Shown: positions 24,847-34,426, numbered from the stretch's first letter. The stretch: DNA of 34,669 nucleotides from an uncultured Bacteroidia bacterium (GCA_902779765.1 CACZCQ010000019.1:1-34669), one strand, 5' to 3'. The notes: a model not told the origin generated them from the sequence alone. Translations and numbers: made by a program.

Positions 24847-26237
24847 CAAGGAAAGCGATACTGACACTTTCGTTTTTTGCCGTGGCCTGTACGTTGGCCT
24901 CGGCCCAGAAGTACAGATACATTGACAAGACGGTGGCTTCGGTAGGAAACGAGGCCATAATGATCTCCGACATCGAGGATGGTGTCAAGGACAGGAAAGC
25001 GCAGGGCTTGAATTCGGACCGGAACGTCCGTTGTGAGATCCTGGAGAGTATCCTGGAGTCCAAGCTGTTCCTGATGCAGGCGAGGATAGACTCCCTGTCT
25101 GTCAACCAGGACAATGTCGAAGGTATGCTCTCCCAGAGGATCGACCAGTACCTTACCTATCTCGGCGGCCAGGAGGAAATGGAAAAGTACTTCGGGAAAC
25201 CGCTCTACCGGCTGCGCCAGGACTGGAGGCAGCAGTATGAGGACATGAGCCTTACCCAGGAAGAGCAGCAGGAGATCATGAAGAAGGTCCCTGACATGAC
25301 TCCGTTCGATGTGAAGGCCTATATGGATACCGTGGACGCGAGGAACCTTCCGATTGTCCCCATCAAGTACCAGCTCAGCCAGATATGCCTGTATCCTGAC
25401 CGTGAGGCGGCGGACCTTGCAGTACGTGAGAAACTCCTGGAGCTCCGCGAGAGGATCATAAACGGAGAGAAGTTCTCCACCCTGGCCAGGATGTATTCCG
25501 AGGATCCGGGCAGCGCCCGCAGGGGAGGCGAGCTCGGAATGGCTTCCAAGTCCATTTTCTGGCCGGTTTTCTCCGATGCGGCCATGGCCCTGAAACCCGG
25601 AGTTATATCGCAGATCGTCGAGACTCCTGACGGTTTCCACATCATCGATGTCATCGAGAAGAGAGGCGACATGTTCAATGCCCGCCATATCCTGCTCAAG
25701 CCCAAGTATACCTCGGAGGACAGGGAGAAGGCCTTCAAGACCCTCGACAGCCTCCGTACCGAGATACTGAACGGTGCGGTATCATTCAAGATGGCTGCGA
25801 ATTTCTATTCACAGGACGCTCCTACCAAGACAAACGGCGGACAGATGTCCGATCCCAATACCGGTTCGGCGTATTTCGAGATCGACCAGCTGAAGCCTGA
25901 GGATTACAAGGCTATCAAGGATCTGAAAGAGGGAGAGATATCCCAGCCCGTCGAGTCGACCGACAATGACGGCCGTCCTGACCAGGTCAAGGATTTCGTG
26001 GTCGGAAAGACCAACTACAAGATTATCCGTGTGGACAGGATCATCCCTGCGCATACGGCCACTTTCGAGAATGATTTCTCCCAGCTTCAGGACGAGGTGA
26101 AGAGGACGAAGCAGATGGCTGCGATCGACGAGTTCCTCGACAAGAAGATCGCCGAGACCCGAATCACCATCGATCCGATGTTCAAGGACTGTGAATTCCG
26201 TCGTCCGGGATGGGCTTCGAAGTTCTCTGAAGACTGA
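24843..26237 (+). CDS. surA: Periplasmic peptidyl-prolyl isomerase, SurA-like
   Basis: This 464-residue protein has a signal peptide (MTRKAILTLSFFAVACTLASAQ), an N-terminal SurA chaperone domain beginning DKTVASVGNEAIMISDIE, and two parvulin domains (about 175-275 and 280-400). The first contains FSTLARMYSEDPGSARRGGELG and the second FNARHILLKPKY. SurA escorts outer-membrane beta-barrel proteins. The gene overlaps the upstream lipoprotein gene (ATGA) and the downstream OstA-like gene (TGATG), so translation is probably coupled through the cluster. Confidence 0.9.
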   Translation: MTRKAILTLSFFAVACTLASAQKYRYIDKTVASVGNEAIMISDIEDGVKDRKAQGLNSDRNVRCEILESILESKLFLMQARIDSLSVNQDNVEGMLSQRIDQYLTYLGGQEEMEKYFGKPLYRLRQDWRQQYEDMSLTQEEQQEIMKKVPDMTPFDVKAYMDTVDARNLPIVPIKYQLSQICLYPDREAADLAVREKLLELRERIINGEKFSTLARMYSEDPGSARRGGELGMASKSIFWPVFSDAAMALKPGVISQIVETPDGFHIIDVIEKRGDMFNARHILLKPKYTSEDREKAFKTLDSLRTEILNGAVSFKMAANFYSQDAPTKTNGGQMSDPNTGSAYFEIDQLKPEDYKAIKDLKEGEISQPVESTDNDGRPDQVKDFVVGKTNYKIIRVDRIIPAHTATFENDFSQLQDEVKRTKQMAAIDEFLDKKIAETRITIDPMFKDCEFRRPGWASKFSED

Positions 26238-28942
26238 TGCTCCCAAGGCGGATCAAATATTCATTATTCCTGCTGCTGATCTCATGCAGCCTCTTCGCCC
26301 AGAAAAAGGAGCGGAAAGACAGCCTTGTACGCCTGCTGGGATGCGACCAGCTCCAGCAGATAGAGGAGAGAGGCCAGAATTTCAGGAAGGCCCTCGGCCA
26401 TGTCCGTTTCGAACATAACGCCACCTTGTTGCTCTGTGACACCGCCCTCTGGAACGTTGGGGCCAACACCATACGTGCAATCGGCCACGTACGTATAATC
26501 CAGAACCGGACTGTCCTGAGCAGCGACAACCTGGATTATTTCATCAATTCCAACCTGGCGCAGTTCCGTGGATCGGTGGTCCAGCTCCAGGACAAGGACA
26601 AGAACACCCTCAGGACCAGGAGCCTGGACTACAATACCAAGGACAGTGTGGCCAATTTCGTCCGGGGAGGTTCTTTCCGTGACAAGGATGGGCAGATCAT
26701 CGAGAGTGACAACGGATCCTATGATTCGAAAATAAGGAATTTCTCGTTCCGCTCGAACGTGAACATGTACACCGACTCCATCTTCGTGAAGACCAATGCC
26801 TTGGACTTCAATGCTGGAACGTCGGTCGCCGTATTCGGGACAGGTACCCATGCATGGAAGGAGGACAACATGCTTTCCTCGAATGCGGGATGGTATGACC
26901 GGAAGTCCGAAGTCTTTACGTTCACCAGGGACGTGCATATCCTTACGAAAGCGCAGGAAGCCTGGTCCGATTCACTGGTGTACAGGCGCCTGACCAATGA
27001 CGCGGAGATGTTCGGAAACGTGGAGCTTCTGGACACTACCAGGAAGATCGCCGCCGTGGCGGGGTACATGCAGTTCATAGATTCCCTCCAGTATATCAAG
27101 ATGACGCGCGATCCCGCCGTGATAGCAGTCACCGAGGAAAAGGAATCCAGGGATACCGTATATATCGGCGGAGATGAACTTATCTACTGGACGGTTCCCA
27201 AGTACAATGTGGCCGAGGGAGAATTCGCCAATGCCGAGAAGCGCCTGACCGATATCAACATGGACCCTGTGAACGAATACCGTCGCAAGGCCGCAGAAGA
27301 CGCCAGGGCCGCTGCAGAGGAGGCGAAGAAGAAGATGCAGGAGAATGATCCCAATGCCGCCGGTGCCCGCGACAGGGGAGCGGTTGGCAGGAAGGGGGAA
27401 ATACTCCCGGCTCCCTGGGATGAGAATCCTGAACCGGAGTTCCCTGACTTTGCATTCTCCCCTCAGCTGCCGGATACCCTCAGGAATGCCAGGGACACTG
27501 TGCCGCTTCGCAAACCTGTTCCGGCCGGGGCTGCGGATTCCCTTCAGGTCCAGGCTTTACAGGCACCTGCGGACACGGTGGCTTCGCCTTCTGATACTGT
27601 CGGAGTCGAGGCCGTCGACTCCACCAGGATCGGATTCCTGCTCGGACTGAGGAATGTGAAAGTATTCAGGAAAGACATGCAGGCCTCCTGCGATTCCCTG
27701 GTATACAATGACCTTGATTCCCTGGTCCGTATGTACCGGAACCCGATCGTCTGGAATGAGTCCAACAGGCAGTATTCATCCGACAGTTTATTCGTTGTCA
27801 TCAAGAACAGGGCCCTTGACAAGGCAAGCCTGATGTCGAATGCTTTCATCATAGTCCAGGAGGACTCAATCTGCTTCGACCAGATCAAGGGAACCGAGAT
27901 GATGGCATATTTCGATACTACCGGAGGCTTGAAGCGGTTCGATTCCATGGGAGGGTCTTCCGGATTGTTCTTCATCGAAGAGAAGGGGTCGTTGGCGACT
28001 GTCAACAAGTTCGAGGCAAAGATGCTGACTGCATCTTTCGTGGACGGGAAACTCTATGACCTGAATTATTTCGATGAGGTCAAAAGCGATGCATATCCTG
28101 TCGTCCAGCTCAAGAAAGACGAAAGACTCTTGAAAGGATTCGACTGGCAGCCTGAAAAACGGCCTTCCGGTCCCGAGGATGTGACTTCATATTCACCAAG
28201 GAAATCCGAGAGGGAGAAATTCGAGAAGGTCCCTCGTGCAAAATTCGTCCAGACGGACACCTATTTCCCGGGCTATATGGAAAGCGTTTACAAGATGCTG
28301 AAGGAACAGAGTGAACGCAAGAGGGCTCGGGAAGAGGAGCGGAGACGTCTTGAGCAGGAACAGGCTTCCCTGCAGGATGCTCAGGATGCTCAGGAAGCAG
28401 AAGGACAGGATCGGCAGGAACAGGCACAGGAAGAGCAGCGGGAAGGACAGGACGTTGGGGAAGAGAATGAGCAGGAAGTGCCCGTCCCTGTAAAGCCTGC
28501 AACCGTTTCCGAAAGGGAAGATACCATTGTCCTGAATCAGGCGCAGATCGATTCCCTGATTGCCGGTGAGACCGTCGAGTCTCTCGAGTCTCTCAGGTCA
28601 AGGATACCCACCGATCCGAAGGAGGAACTCAGGGCCCGCCAGAAGGCTGAGAGGGAGGCAAAGAGGATCGAGAAGGAGAAGGCGCGTGAGGAGAAGATTT
28701 CCAAGAAAGAGGCGAAGTGGGCCGCTCTGGATGCCAAGGATGCTGAAAAGGCCGCCAAGAAGGCTGCCAGGAAGGCTGAAAAGCAACGAGTGAAGATGGC
28801 CAAGATGCTCAAGGCCCGCCAGGAGCGTGAAGCCAAGGAGCAGAAGATCCTTGAGAAATACAAGTCCCGCTACGAACAGAAGAAGGCCCGGGAAGATAAA
28901 GCCCGAGCCTCCAAAGAATCCAGGAAGAAACAATCTACTTGA
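26237..28942 (+). CDS. OstA/LptA-like outer-membrane biogenesis protein with a long charged tail
   Basis: The 901-residue exported protein (signal peptide near residues 6-22, SLFLLLISCSLFAQ) has an N-terminal OstA-like region with many short beta-repeats (about 30-330; for example GHVRIIQNRTVLSSDNLDYF). A Pro/Ala-rich linker follows (about 340-470), then a second OstA-like region (about 470-660). From about 690 to the end it is almost all Lys, Arg, Glu, Gln and Ala and should form a long coiled coil or rod. OstA-type domains carry or assemble lipopolysaccharide; position behind SurA agrees. It overlaps surA by one base (TGATG) and the convergent kbl gene by 8 bp. Confidence 0.82.
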   Translation: MLPRRIKYSLFLLLISCSLFAQKKERKDSLVRLLGCDQLQQIEERGQNFRKALGHVRFEHNATLLLCDTALWNVGANTIRAIGHVRIIQNRTVLSSDNLDYFINSNLAQFRGSVVQLQDKDKNTLRTRSLDYNTKDSVANFVRGGSFRDKDGQIIESDNGSYDSKIRNFSFRSNVNMYTDSIFVKTNALDFNAGTSVAVFGTGTHAWKEDNMLSSNAGWYDRKSEVFTFTRDVHILTKAQEAWSDSLVYRRLTNDAEMFGNVELLDTTRKIAAVAGYMQFIDSLQYIKMTRDPAVIAVTEEKESRDTVYIGGDELIYWTVPKYNVAEGEFANAEKRLTDINMDPVNEYRRKAAEDARAAAEEAKKKMQENDPNAAGARDRGAVGRKGEILPAPWDENPEPEFPDFAFSPQLPDTLRNARDTVPLRKPVPAGAADSLQVQALQAPADTVASPSDTVGVEAVDSTRIGFLLGLRNVKVFRKDMQASCDSLVYNDLDSLVRMYRNPIVWNESNRQYSSDSLFVVIKNRALDKASLMSNAFIIVQEDSICFDQIKGTEMMAYFDTTGGLKRFDSMGGSSGLFFIEEKGSLATVNKFEAKMLTASFVDGKLYDLNYFDEVKSDAYPVVQLKKDERLLKGFDWQPEKRPSGPEDVTSYSPRKSEREKFEKVPRAKFVQTDTYFPGYMESVYKMLKEQSERKRAREEERRRLEQEQASLQDAQDAQEAEGQDRQEQAQEEQREGQDVGEENEQEVPVPVKPATVSEREDTIVLNQAQIDSLIAGETVESLESLRSRIPTDPKEELRARQKAEREAKRIEKEKAREEKISKKEAKWAALDAKDAEKAAKKAARKAEKQRVKMAKMLKARQEREAKEQKILEKYKSRYEQKKAREDKARASKESRKKQST

Positions 28943-30125
28943 TCACTCCGAGTTCCTTGCCGACCTTGATGAAGGCGGCGATGGCCTTGTCCAGCTGCTC
29001 CTTGTTGTGGGCGGCTGAAAGCTGTACGCGGATCCTGGCCTGTCCCTTAGGGACGACTGGATAATAGAAACCGGTTACGAATATCCCTTCCTCAGCCATC
29101 TTTGCGGCAAACTTCTGGGACAGGGGGGCATCATAAAGCATAACTGCGCATATGGCGCTCTGGGTCGGCTTGATGTCGAATCCTGCAGCCAGCATCGCAT
29201 CGCGGAAATACTTCACGTTCTCCTGCTGGCGGTCGTGCAGTTCGTTGCTTTCCTTAAGCATCTTGAACATCTCGATTCCGGCGGCGACGATCATCGGAGG
29301 GAGCGAGTTGGAGAAGAGGTAAGGGCGTGAACGCTGGCGGAGCATGTCGATGATCTCCTTGCGGCCTGTAGTGAAGCCGCCTACGGTACCGCCGAAGGCC
29401 TTTCCGAGTGTACCCGTGAATATGTCTATACGTCCGTAGCAGTCGAACTGTTCGGCGACTCCGCGTCCTGTCTTTCCAACGACTCCGGCTGAATGGCTCT
29501 CATCCACCATCACGAGGGCGTCATATTTCTCAGCGAGTTCGCAGATCTTGTCCATAGGGGCCACATTCCCGTCCATCGAGAATACTCCATCCGTGCAGAT
29601 GATCCTGAATCTCTGTGCCTGGGCCTCCTTGAGGCAGCGCTCCAGGTCTTCCATGTCAGCGTTGGCATAGCGGTAGCGCACAGCCTTGCAGAGCCTTACT
29701 CCGTCGATGATCGAAGCGTGGTTGAGTGAATCGGAGATTATGGCATCCTCGGCGGTCAGCAGCGGTTCGAATACTCCGCCGTTGGCATCGAAGCAGGATG
29801 CGTAAAGGATGGTGTCCTCTGTATGGAAGAAGTCGGAGATGGCGGCTTCAAGTTCCTTGTGGAGGTCCTGGGTACCGCAGATGAACCGTACGGAGGACAT
29901 TCCGAAGCCCCTGTCTTCCATGGCTTTCCTGGCGGCTTCGATAAGCCTGGGCGAATCTGCCAGCCCCAGATAGTTGTTTGCGCAGAAATTAAGTGCCTTG
30001 CTGCCGTCCTGGAGTGTGATCTCCGCACTTTGTGCGGAAGCGATGTTCCTTTCGTTCTTGTACAGGCCGGCTTCCTTTATGGATGCCAACTCTGCTTTCA
30101 AATGCTCTTGAAACTTGCCGTACAT
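28935..30125 (-). CDS. kbl: 2-amino-3-ketobutyrate CoA ligase (glycine C-acetyltransferase)
   Basis: This 396-residue PLP enzyme splits 2-amino-3-ketobutyrate with CoA into glycine and acetyl-CoA. It is a full-length member of the alpha-oxoamine synthase family: NNYLGLADSP, FICGTQDLHKELE, VDESHSAGVVGKTGRG, and the PLP-binding lysine in FTGTLGKAFGG near residue 243. The neighbouring divergent gene encodes the dehydrogenase that makes its substrate, which fixes the function over related BioF or Spt enzymes. The 3' end overlaps the OstA-like gene by 8 bp. Confidence 0.95.
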   Translation of the reverse strand: MYGKFQEHLKAELASIKEAGLYKNERNIASAQSAEITLQDGSKALNFCANNYLGLADSPRLIEAARKAMEDRGFGMSSVRFICGTQDLHKELEAAISDFFHTEDTILYASCFDANGGVFEPLLTAEDAIISDSLNHASIIDGVRLCKAVRYRYANADMEDLERCLKEAQAQRFRIICTDGVFSMDGNVAPMDKICELAEKYDALVMVDESHSAGVVGKTGRGVAEQFDCYGRIDIFTGTLGKAFGGTVGGFTTGRKEIIDMLRQRSRPYLFSNSLPPMIVAAGIEMFKMLKESNELHDRQQENVKYFRDAMLAAGFDIKPTQSAICAVMLYDAPLSQKFAAKMAEEGIFVTGFYYPVVPKGQARIRVQLSAAHNKEQLDKAIAAFIKVGKELGVIK

Positions 30126-30169
30126 AATTATAAATGATTATTTAGTTTCGTGTTTACCTGAAAAAAACG

Positions 30170-30194
30170 TAAATTTGCATCTGCTAATTTAGCA
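30170..30194 (+). promoter_or_regulatory. tdh -7 box and palindrome in the leader
   Basis: TAAATTTG (30170-30177) fits TAnnTTTG, with TTCG at the -33 position, a weak match. Directly after it lies a perfect 13-bp palindrome TGCTAA-T-TTAGCA (30182-30194), a possible operator at the transcription start, shared by the kbl/tdh intergenic region. No good consensus box is seen for kbl. Confidence 0.45.
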
Positions 30195-30212
30195 ATTTAG
30201 TCGCTATTTGCA

Positions 30213-31166
30213 ATGAAAAATGTACTCGTGATCGGGTCAACCGGACAGATTGGTTCCGAGCTGACAATGAAAATCAGGAACATGATTCCTGAAGGCAACG
30301 TCGTTGCCGGTTACATCAAAGGTGCAGAGCCCAAAGGGATCCTTCTGGAGAGCGGTCCTTCGGCAGAAGCGGACGTGTGTAACGGCGAACAGCTCCTCGA
30401 GATCGTCAAGAAGTACGATATCGATACCATCTACAACCTTGCAGCCCTTCTTTCGGCAGTCGCCGAGAAGAAGCCCCAGCTGGCCTGGCACATCCAGATA
30501 GACGGCCTGATGAATATCCTGGAGATCGCCCGTGAGAACAATTGCGCGGTCTTCACACCTTCATCCATCGGGTCGTTCGGCCCTGAGACCCCGCACAAGG
30601 ATACCCCCCAGGATACCATCCAGAGGCCCCGCTCGATGTACGGCTGCACCAAGGTTGCCACCGAACTCCTCAGCGACTACTATTTCCACAAGTACGGGGT
30701 GGACACCCGCTCGGTCCGTTTCCCCGGCCTGATCTCCAATGTGACCCTGCCCGGCGGAGGCACCACAGACTATGCTGTTGAGATCTACTATGCAGCTGTC
30801 AAGGGTGAGGAATTCGTCTGCCCCATCGCCGCCGGCACTTTCATGGACATGATGTACATGCCTGACGCCCTCAAGGCCGCAGTGGACATCATGAATGCGG
30901 ATCCTTCCAGGCTCGTCCACCGCAATTCCTTCAACATCGCATCGATGAGTTTCGATCCCGAGATCCTCTACCACAAGATCCAGGAACATGTTCCCGGATT
31001 CAGGATGCGTTACGAGGTGGATCCCGTCCGTCAGGCTATCGCAGATTCATGGCCCGACAAAATGGACGACTCCTGTGCCCGTGAAGAGTGGGATTGGAAG
31101 CCGTCCTTCGATCTTGAAAGCATGACCGTCGACATGATCGACGCCCTTCGCAAGAAACTTCTCTAA
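30213..31166 (+). CDS. tdh: L-threonine 3-dehydrogenase, NAD-dependent SDR type
   Basis: This 317-residue short-chain dehydrogenase has GSTGQIGSEL at the start (nucleotide site), SSIGSFGPETP (catalytic Ser region) and the YGCTK motif (YxxxK). RFPGLISNVTLPGGGTTDYAVEIYYAAV is the substrate-binding segment characteristic of SDR-type threonine dehydrogenases. It oxidises threonine to 2-amino-3-ketobutyrate, which Kbl then cleaves; the two genes are divergent, 87 bp apart. It differs from the zinc-dependent Tdh of E. coli. The TAA stop overlaps the convergent pepT stop by 2 bp. Confidence 0.93.
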   Translation: MKNVLVIGSTGQIGSELTMKIRNMIPEGNVVAGYIKGAEPKGILLESGPSAEADVCNGEQLLEIVKKYDIDTIYNLAALLSAVAEKKPQLAWHIQIDGLMNILEIARENNCAVFTPSSIGSFGPETPHKDTPQDTIQRPRSMYGCTKVATELLSDYYFHKYGVDTRSVRFPGLISNVTLPGGGTTDYAVEIYYAAVKGEEFVCPIAAGTFMDMMYMPDALKAAVDIMNADPSRLVHRNSFNIASMSFDPEILYHKIQEHVPGFRMRYEVDPVRQAIADSWPDKMDDSCAREEWDWKPSFDLESMTVDMIDALRKKLL

Positions 31167-32386
31167 TCTCCTGCGTACAGCGAGATAATATTCAGGATTA
31201 CCTCCGAGGCCTTCTCCATGGACTTGAGAGGTACGAATTCCATTTTGCCGTGGAAATTCAGCCCGCCCGCGAAAATGTTCGGGCAGGGGAGACCCTTGAA
31301 ACTCAGGTTGGCTCCGTCGGTACCTCCGCGGATGGGTTGGATCCTTGGTTTGATACCTGCCATTTCCATGGCCTTTACGGCCTTCTCCACCACGTGGTAA
31401 TGAGGCTCCACCTGTTCGCGCATGTTGTAGTACTGGTCCTTTACCACCGGGGTGGCGGTTCCGGCACCATATTTCCCGTTTATGAAGTCGCAGCAGTCCA
31501 GGATGGTCTTTTTCTTGGCCTCGAACTTCTGACGGTCATGGTCGCGGATGATGTAGGTCAGGTCCGCCTCCTCCACGGATCCGCCGAAGCCGATCAGGTG
31601 GAAGAAACCTTCGTAGCCTTCTGTATATTCAGGCCTCTGCTCGACCGGGAGCAATGAATTCAGTTCCGTTCCGATGAGGATGGCGTTCTTCATCTTGCCC
31701 TTGGCGTAGCCTGGATGGACATTCCTGCCCTGGATGTGGATCTTCGCTGAAGCGGCGTTGAAATTCTCGAACTCCAGTTCGCCGATTTCCCCGCCGTCCA
31801 TCGTGTAGGCATATTCGGCGCCGAACCTGGGGACATCGAATTTGACCACTCCACGACCGATTTCCTCGTCCGGGGTGAATCCTATCCTGATCTCTCCGTG
31901 CTTGAACTCTGGATGCTCCACAATGAACTGCACGGCGTCCATGATCTCAGCTACACCGGCCTTGTCGTCCGCTCCGAGGAGGGTGGTTCCGTCCGTGGTT
32001 ATGAGGGTTTCGCCTATGTAATGCAGCATCTCGGGGAATTCCGAAGGCTTGAGCGCAAGGCCCGGCACGCCCTTCAATTCGATGTCTCCGCCATCGTAGT
32101 CCTTGATTACCTGAGGTTTTATCCCTGCTCCGGAAGCGTCCGGGGCGGTGTCCACGTGGGCTATGAAGCCGATTGCCGGAACCTTTCCTACAACATTCGA
32201 GGGAATACTTCCCATCACGTAACCATATTCATCGAGCGTGGCTTCCACGCCCATGGCGGCCAGTTCGTCACGGAGCATCTCAAGCAGTTTCAGCTGCTTG
32301 GCCGAGGATGGCTGGCTTTCGGACTCTTCGTTGCTCTGGGTGTCGACCGCGACGTATCTGAAAAACCTGTCAAGTATACTTTCCAT
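31163..32386 (-). CDS. pepT: Peptidase T (tripeptide aminopeptidase)
   Basis: This 407-residue cytosolic M20 metallopeptidase removes the N-terminal residue from tripeptides. The two-zinc site is complete: HVDTAPD, GADDKAG, TPDEEIGRG, and the C-terminal GGTDGANLS and NFHGKMEFVPL. The lid domain begins near FENFNAASAKIHIQGRNVHPG. The length is normal. It starts 2 bp after the OPT transporter stop, so peptides imported by that transporter are probably its substrates. Confidence 0.96.
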   Translation of the reverse strand: MESILDRFFRYVAVDTQSNEESESQPSSAKQLKLLEMLRDELAAMGVEATLDEYGYVMGSIPSNVVGKVPAIGFIAHVDTAPDASGAGIKPQVIKDYDGGDIELKGVPGLALKPSEFPEMLHYIGETLITTDGTTLLGADDKAGVAEIMDAVQFIVEHPEFKHGEIRIGFTPDEEIGRGVVKFDVPRFGAEYAYTMDGGEIGELEFENFNAASAKIHIQGRNVHPGYAKGKMKNAILIGTELNSLLPVEQRPEYTEGYEGFFHLIGFGGSVEEADLTYIIRDHDRQKFEAKKKTILDCCDFINGKYGAGTATPVVKDQYYNMREQVEPHYHVVEKAVKAMEMAGIKPRIQPIRGGTDGANLSFKGLPCPNIFAGGLNFHGKMEFVPLKSMEKASEVILNIISLYAGD

Positions 32387-32388
32387 AA

Positions 32389-34377
32389 TTATTCCTTTGC
32401 TTTCATTGAAGATAAGACCATGTACGCTATGATTGCGATGAAGGGGATGATGGCGATGGCTTCACCGTAGGCGGAATTCCATGCGGTAAGGAACCAGTCC
32501 ACGTTGAAGAACTTCAGCAGGGCGCTGACCACTCCCATCAAAGCGCCGCCGGCAATGAAACCGGAAGCTATCAGGGTACCCTTGTTCATCCGTGCATCGT
32601 TCACACCCTTGTCCTTGGAACGGGTGCTGACATACCAGGAGATGGCTCCTCCGATAAGCAGCGGCAGGTTGAGGTCGATGGGTATGAACATTCCGAGGGC
32701 GAATGCCAGGGCGGGGACTTTCAGGAAAGTCAGGAGTATGGCGATGACGGCACCGATACCGTAGAGCAGCCAGGGAGCTCCGCCTCCGTTCATCATCGGC
32801 TGGATGACTGCTGCCATGGCATTTGCCTGGGGCGCCACCAGGGCCTGGTCACCCACGAAACCGTAGGTCTTGTTGAGCACCAGCATGACCCCGCAGACGG
32901 TAGCCGCAGCGACCGCTACGCCGACGAATTTCCAGGATTCCTGTTTCTTTGGCGTGGAACCGATCCAGTATCCGATCTTGAGGTCGGTGATGAAAGAACC
33001 GGCAACCGAGAGGGCCGTGCATACGACTCCGCCGATGATCAGGGCGGCAGCCATGCCGGCATTGCCCTTCAGGCCGACGGCAACCAGGATCAGGGATGCG
33101 ATGATGAGGGTCATCAGGGTCATTCCGCTGACCGGGTTGGTACCAACTATGGCTATTGCATTGGCAGCAACGGTCGTGAACAGGAATGAGATCACCCCTA
33201 CTATGAGAAGACCTACAAGGGCCTGCCAGATATTATTCACGACCCCGCCGAAAGCGAAGAACGCGAAGATGGCCAGCAAGGCTATCACTATTCCGAATAC
33301 GATGGTCTTCATCGGAATGTCCTCCTCCGTCCTGGTTACGGTCCCTGAGCCCTTTTCTCCGGTCCCTGAGCCTGCCGAAGGGCCCTTGAACTCCCTTACC
33401 GCCAGCCCGACTGCGGACTTTATCACTCCGAAGGACTTGATTATACCTATGATTCCGGCGGTGGCGATGCCTCCGATTCCGATATGGCGGGCGTAATCCT
33501 TGAATATCTGGTCGGGAGACATTTCGCCGATAGTCATGGTCACACCGGTATTCATCAGGTCGATCACCTGGCCGCCCCAGATCAGATTCATCAGGGGGAT
33601 TATCACCAGCCATACGAGCAGGCTGCCGCAGCAGATTACGAATGCATATTTGAGACCTATTATATATCCTAAGCCGAGAACGGCGGCGCTGGTGTTGAGC
33701 TTCAGGAGGACCTTGGCCTTGTCGGCGATAGTCCTTCCGACTCCGAGAACCGTGGTGCTGATGGTATCGGACCAGGTTCCGAAGGTGCTGACGAGGAAAT
33801 CATACAAACCTCCGATAAGGCCGCTGACAAGCAGGGTCCCGGCTCCCTTGCCGCCCTCTCCGCTTACGAGGATCTGGGTAGTAGCAGTAGCTTCAGGGAA
33901 CGGATACTTCCCGTGCATCTCCTTTACGAAATACTTGCGGAAGGGGATGAGAAACAGTATGCCGAGGACACCGCCGAGGAGTGAAGACAGGAACATCTGC
34001 ATGAAATTCACTTCCACGCCCAGGATGTATATGGCGGGGAGGGTGAATATCGCTCCGGCGACAACCGCCCCGGAGCAGCCTCCTATGGATTGGATGATGA
34101 CATTCTGTCCAAGTCCTTCCTTCTTGCCCAGGGCGCTGGTGAGGCCGACGGCAATGATGGCTATCGGTATTGCGGCCTCGAACACCTGGCCGACCCTTAA
34201 CCCAAGGTAGGCGGCCGCCGCGGAGAAAATCACCACCATAAGCAGACCCATCGCCACGGAATAGGGCGTTACCTCCGCCCATTTCTTATCGGCGCCGATC
34301 AAAGGCTTGTACTCTTCGCCGGGTTTCAGTTCCCTTTGGGCATTCTCCGGCAATGCGTTCAATCGTTCGTCTTCCAT
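32389..34377 (-). CDS. OPT-family oligopeptide transporter
   Basis: This 662-residue inner-membrane protein has about fifteen hydrophobic segments and OPT-family motifs such as GLRVGQVFEAAIPIAIIAVG, NVIIQSIGGCSGAVVAGA, KYPFPEATATTQIL and NPVSGMTLMTLI. Members import short peptides or metal chelates by proton symport; pairing with pepT favours peptides. ATG 34377 (MEDERLNA) is preferred to the upstream 34440, which lies beyond the promoter box. Residues about 332-346 (AGSGTGEKGSGT) derive from a dispersed repeat that is partly duplicated, in a cytoplasmic-type loop. Confidence 0.9.
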   Translation of the reverse strand: MEDERLNALPENAQRELKPGEEYKPLIGADKKWAEVTPYSVAMGLLMVVIFSAAAAYLGLRVGQVFEAAIPIAIIAVGLTSALGKKEGLGQNVIIQSIGGCSGAVVAGAIFTLPAIYILGVEVNFMQMFLSSLLGGVLGILFLIPFRKYFVKEMHGKYPFPEATATTQILVSGEGGKGAGTLLVSGLIGGLYDFLVSTFGTWSDTISTTVLGVGRTIADKAKVLLKLNTSAAVLGLGYIIGLKYAFVICCGSLLVWLVIIPLMNLIWGGQVIDLMNTGVTMTIGEMSPDQIFKDYARHIGIGGIATAGIIGIIKSFGVIKSAVGLAVREFKGPSAGSGTGEKGSGTVTRTEEDIPMKTIVFGIVIALLAIFAFFAFGGVVNNIWQALVGLLIVGVISFLFTTVAANAIAIVGTNPVSGMTLMTLIIASLILVAVGLKGNAGMAAALIIGGVVCTALSVAGSFITDLKIGYWIGSTPKKQESWKFVGVAVAAATVCGVMLVLNKTYGFVGDQALVAPQANAMAAVIQPMMNGGGAPWLLYGIGAVIAILLTFLKVPALAFALGMFIPIDLNLPLLIGGAISWYVSTRSKDKGVNDARMNKGTLIASGFIAGGALMGVVSALLKFFNVDWFLTAWNSAYGEAIAIIPFIAIIAYMVLSSMKAKE
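33339..33382. repeat. Dispersed repeat copy 3, inside the OPT transporter gene
   Basis: The full unit 33359-33382 (core CCTGAGCCTGCCGAAGGG) matches the radA copy at 23 of 24 positions. The first 13 bases, CGGTCCCTGAGCC, also occur at 33339-33351, 21 bp earlier, so this copy is partly duplicated in steps of 7 codons. The reading frame of the transporter is kept. Confidence 0.78.
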
Positions 34378-34399
34378 ATCAGAATAATTAGCGTAAACA

Positions 34400-34407
34400 C
34401 AAAGATA
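34400..34407 (-). promoter_or_regulatory. -7 box of the OPT-pepT operon
   Basis: TATCTTTG on the minus strand fits TAnnTTTG, 22 bases upstream of the ATG at 34377. It lies back to back with the 23S promoter. No clear -33 element is visible. Confidence 0.5.
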
Positions 34408-34426
34408 GAAAAAAATGAAAAAAAGA

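Noticed and set aside
24675-25688. Open frame antisense to the SurA cluster
   Set aside because: Lies wholly opposite two strongly supported genes that are translationally coupled; no homology visible.
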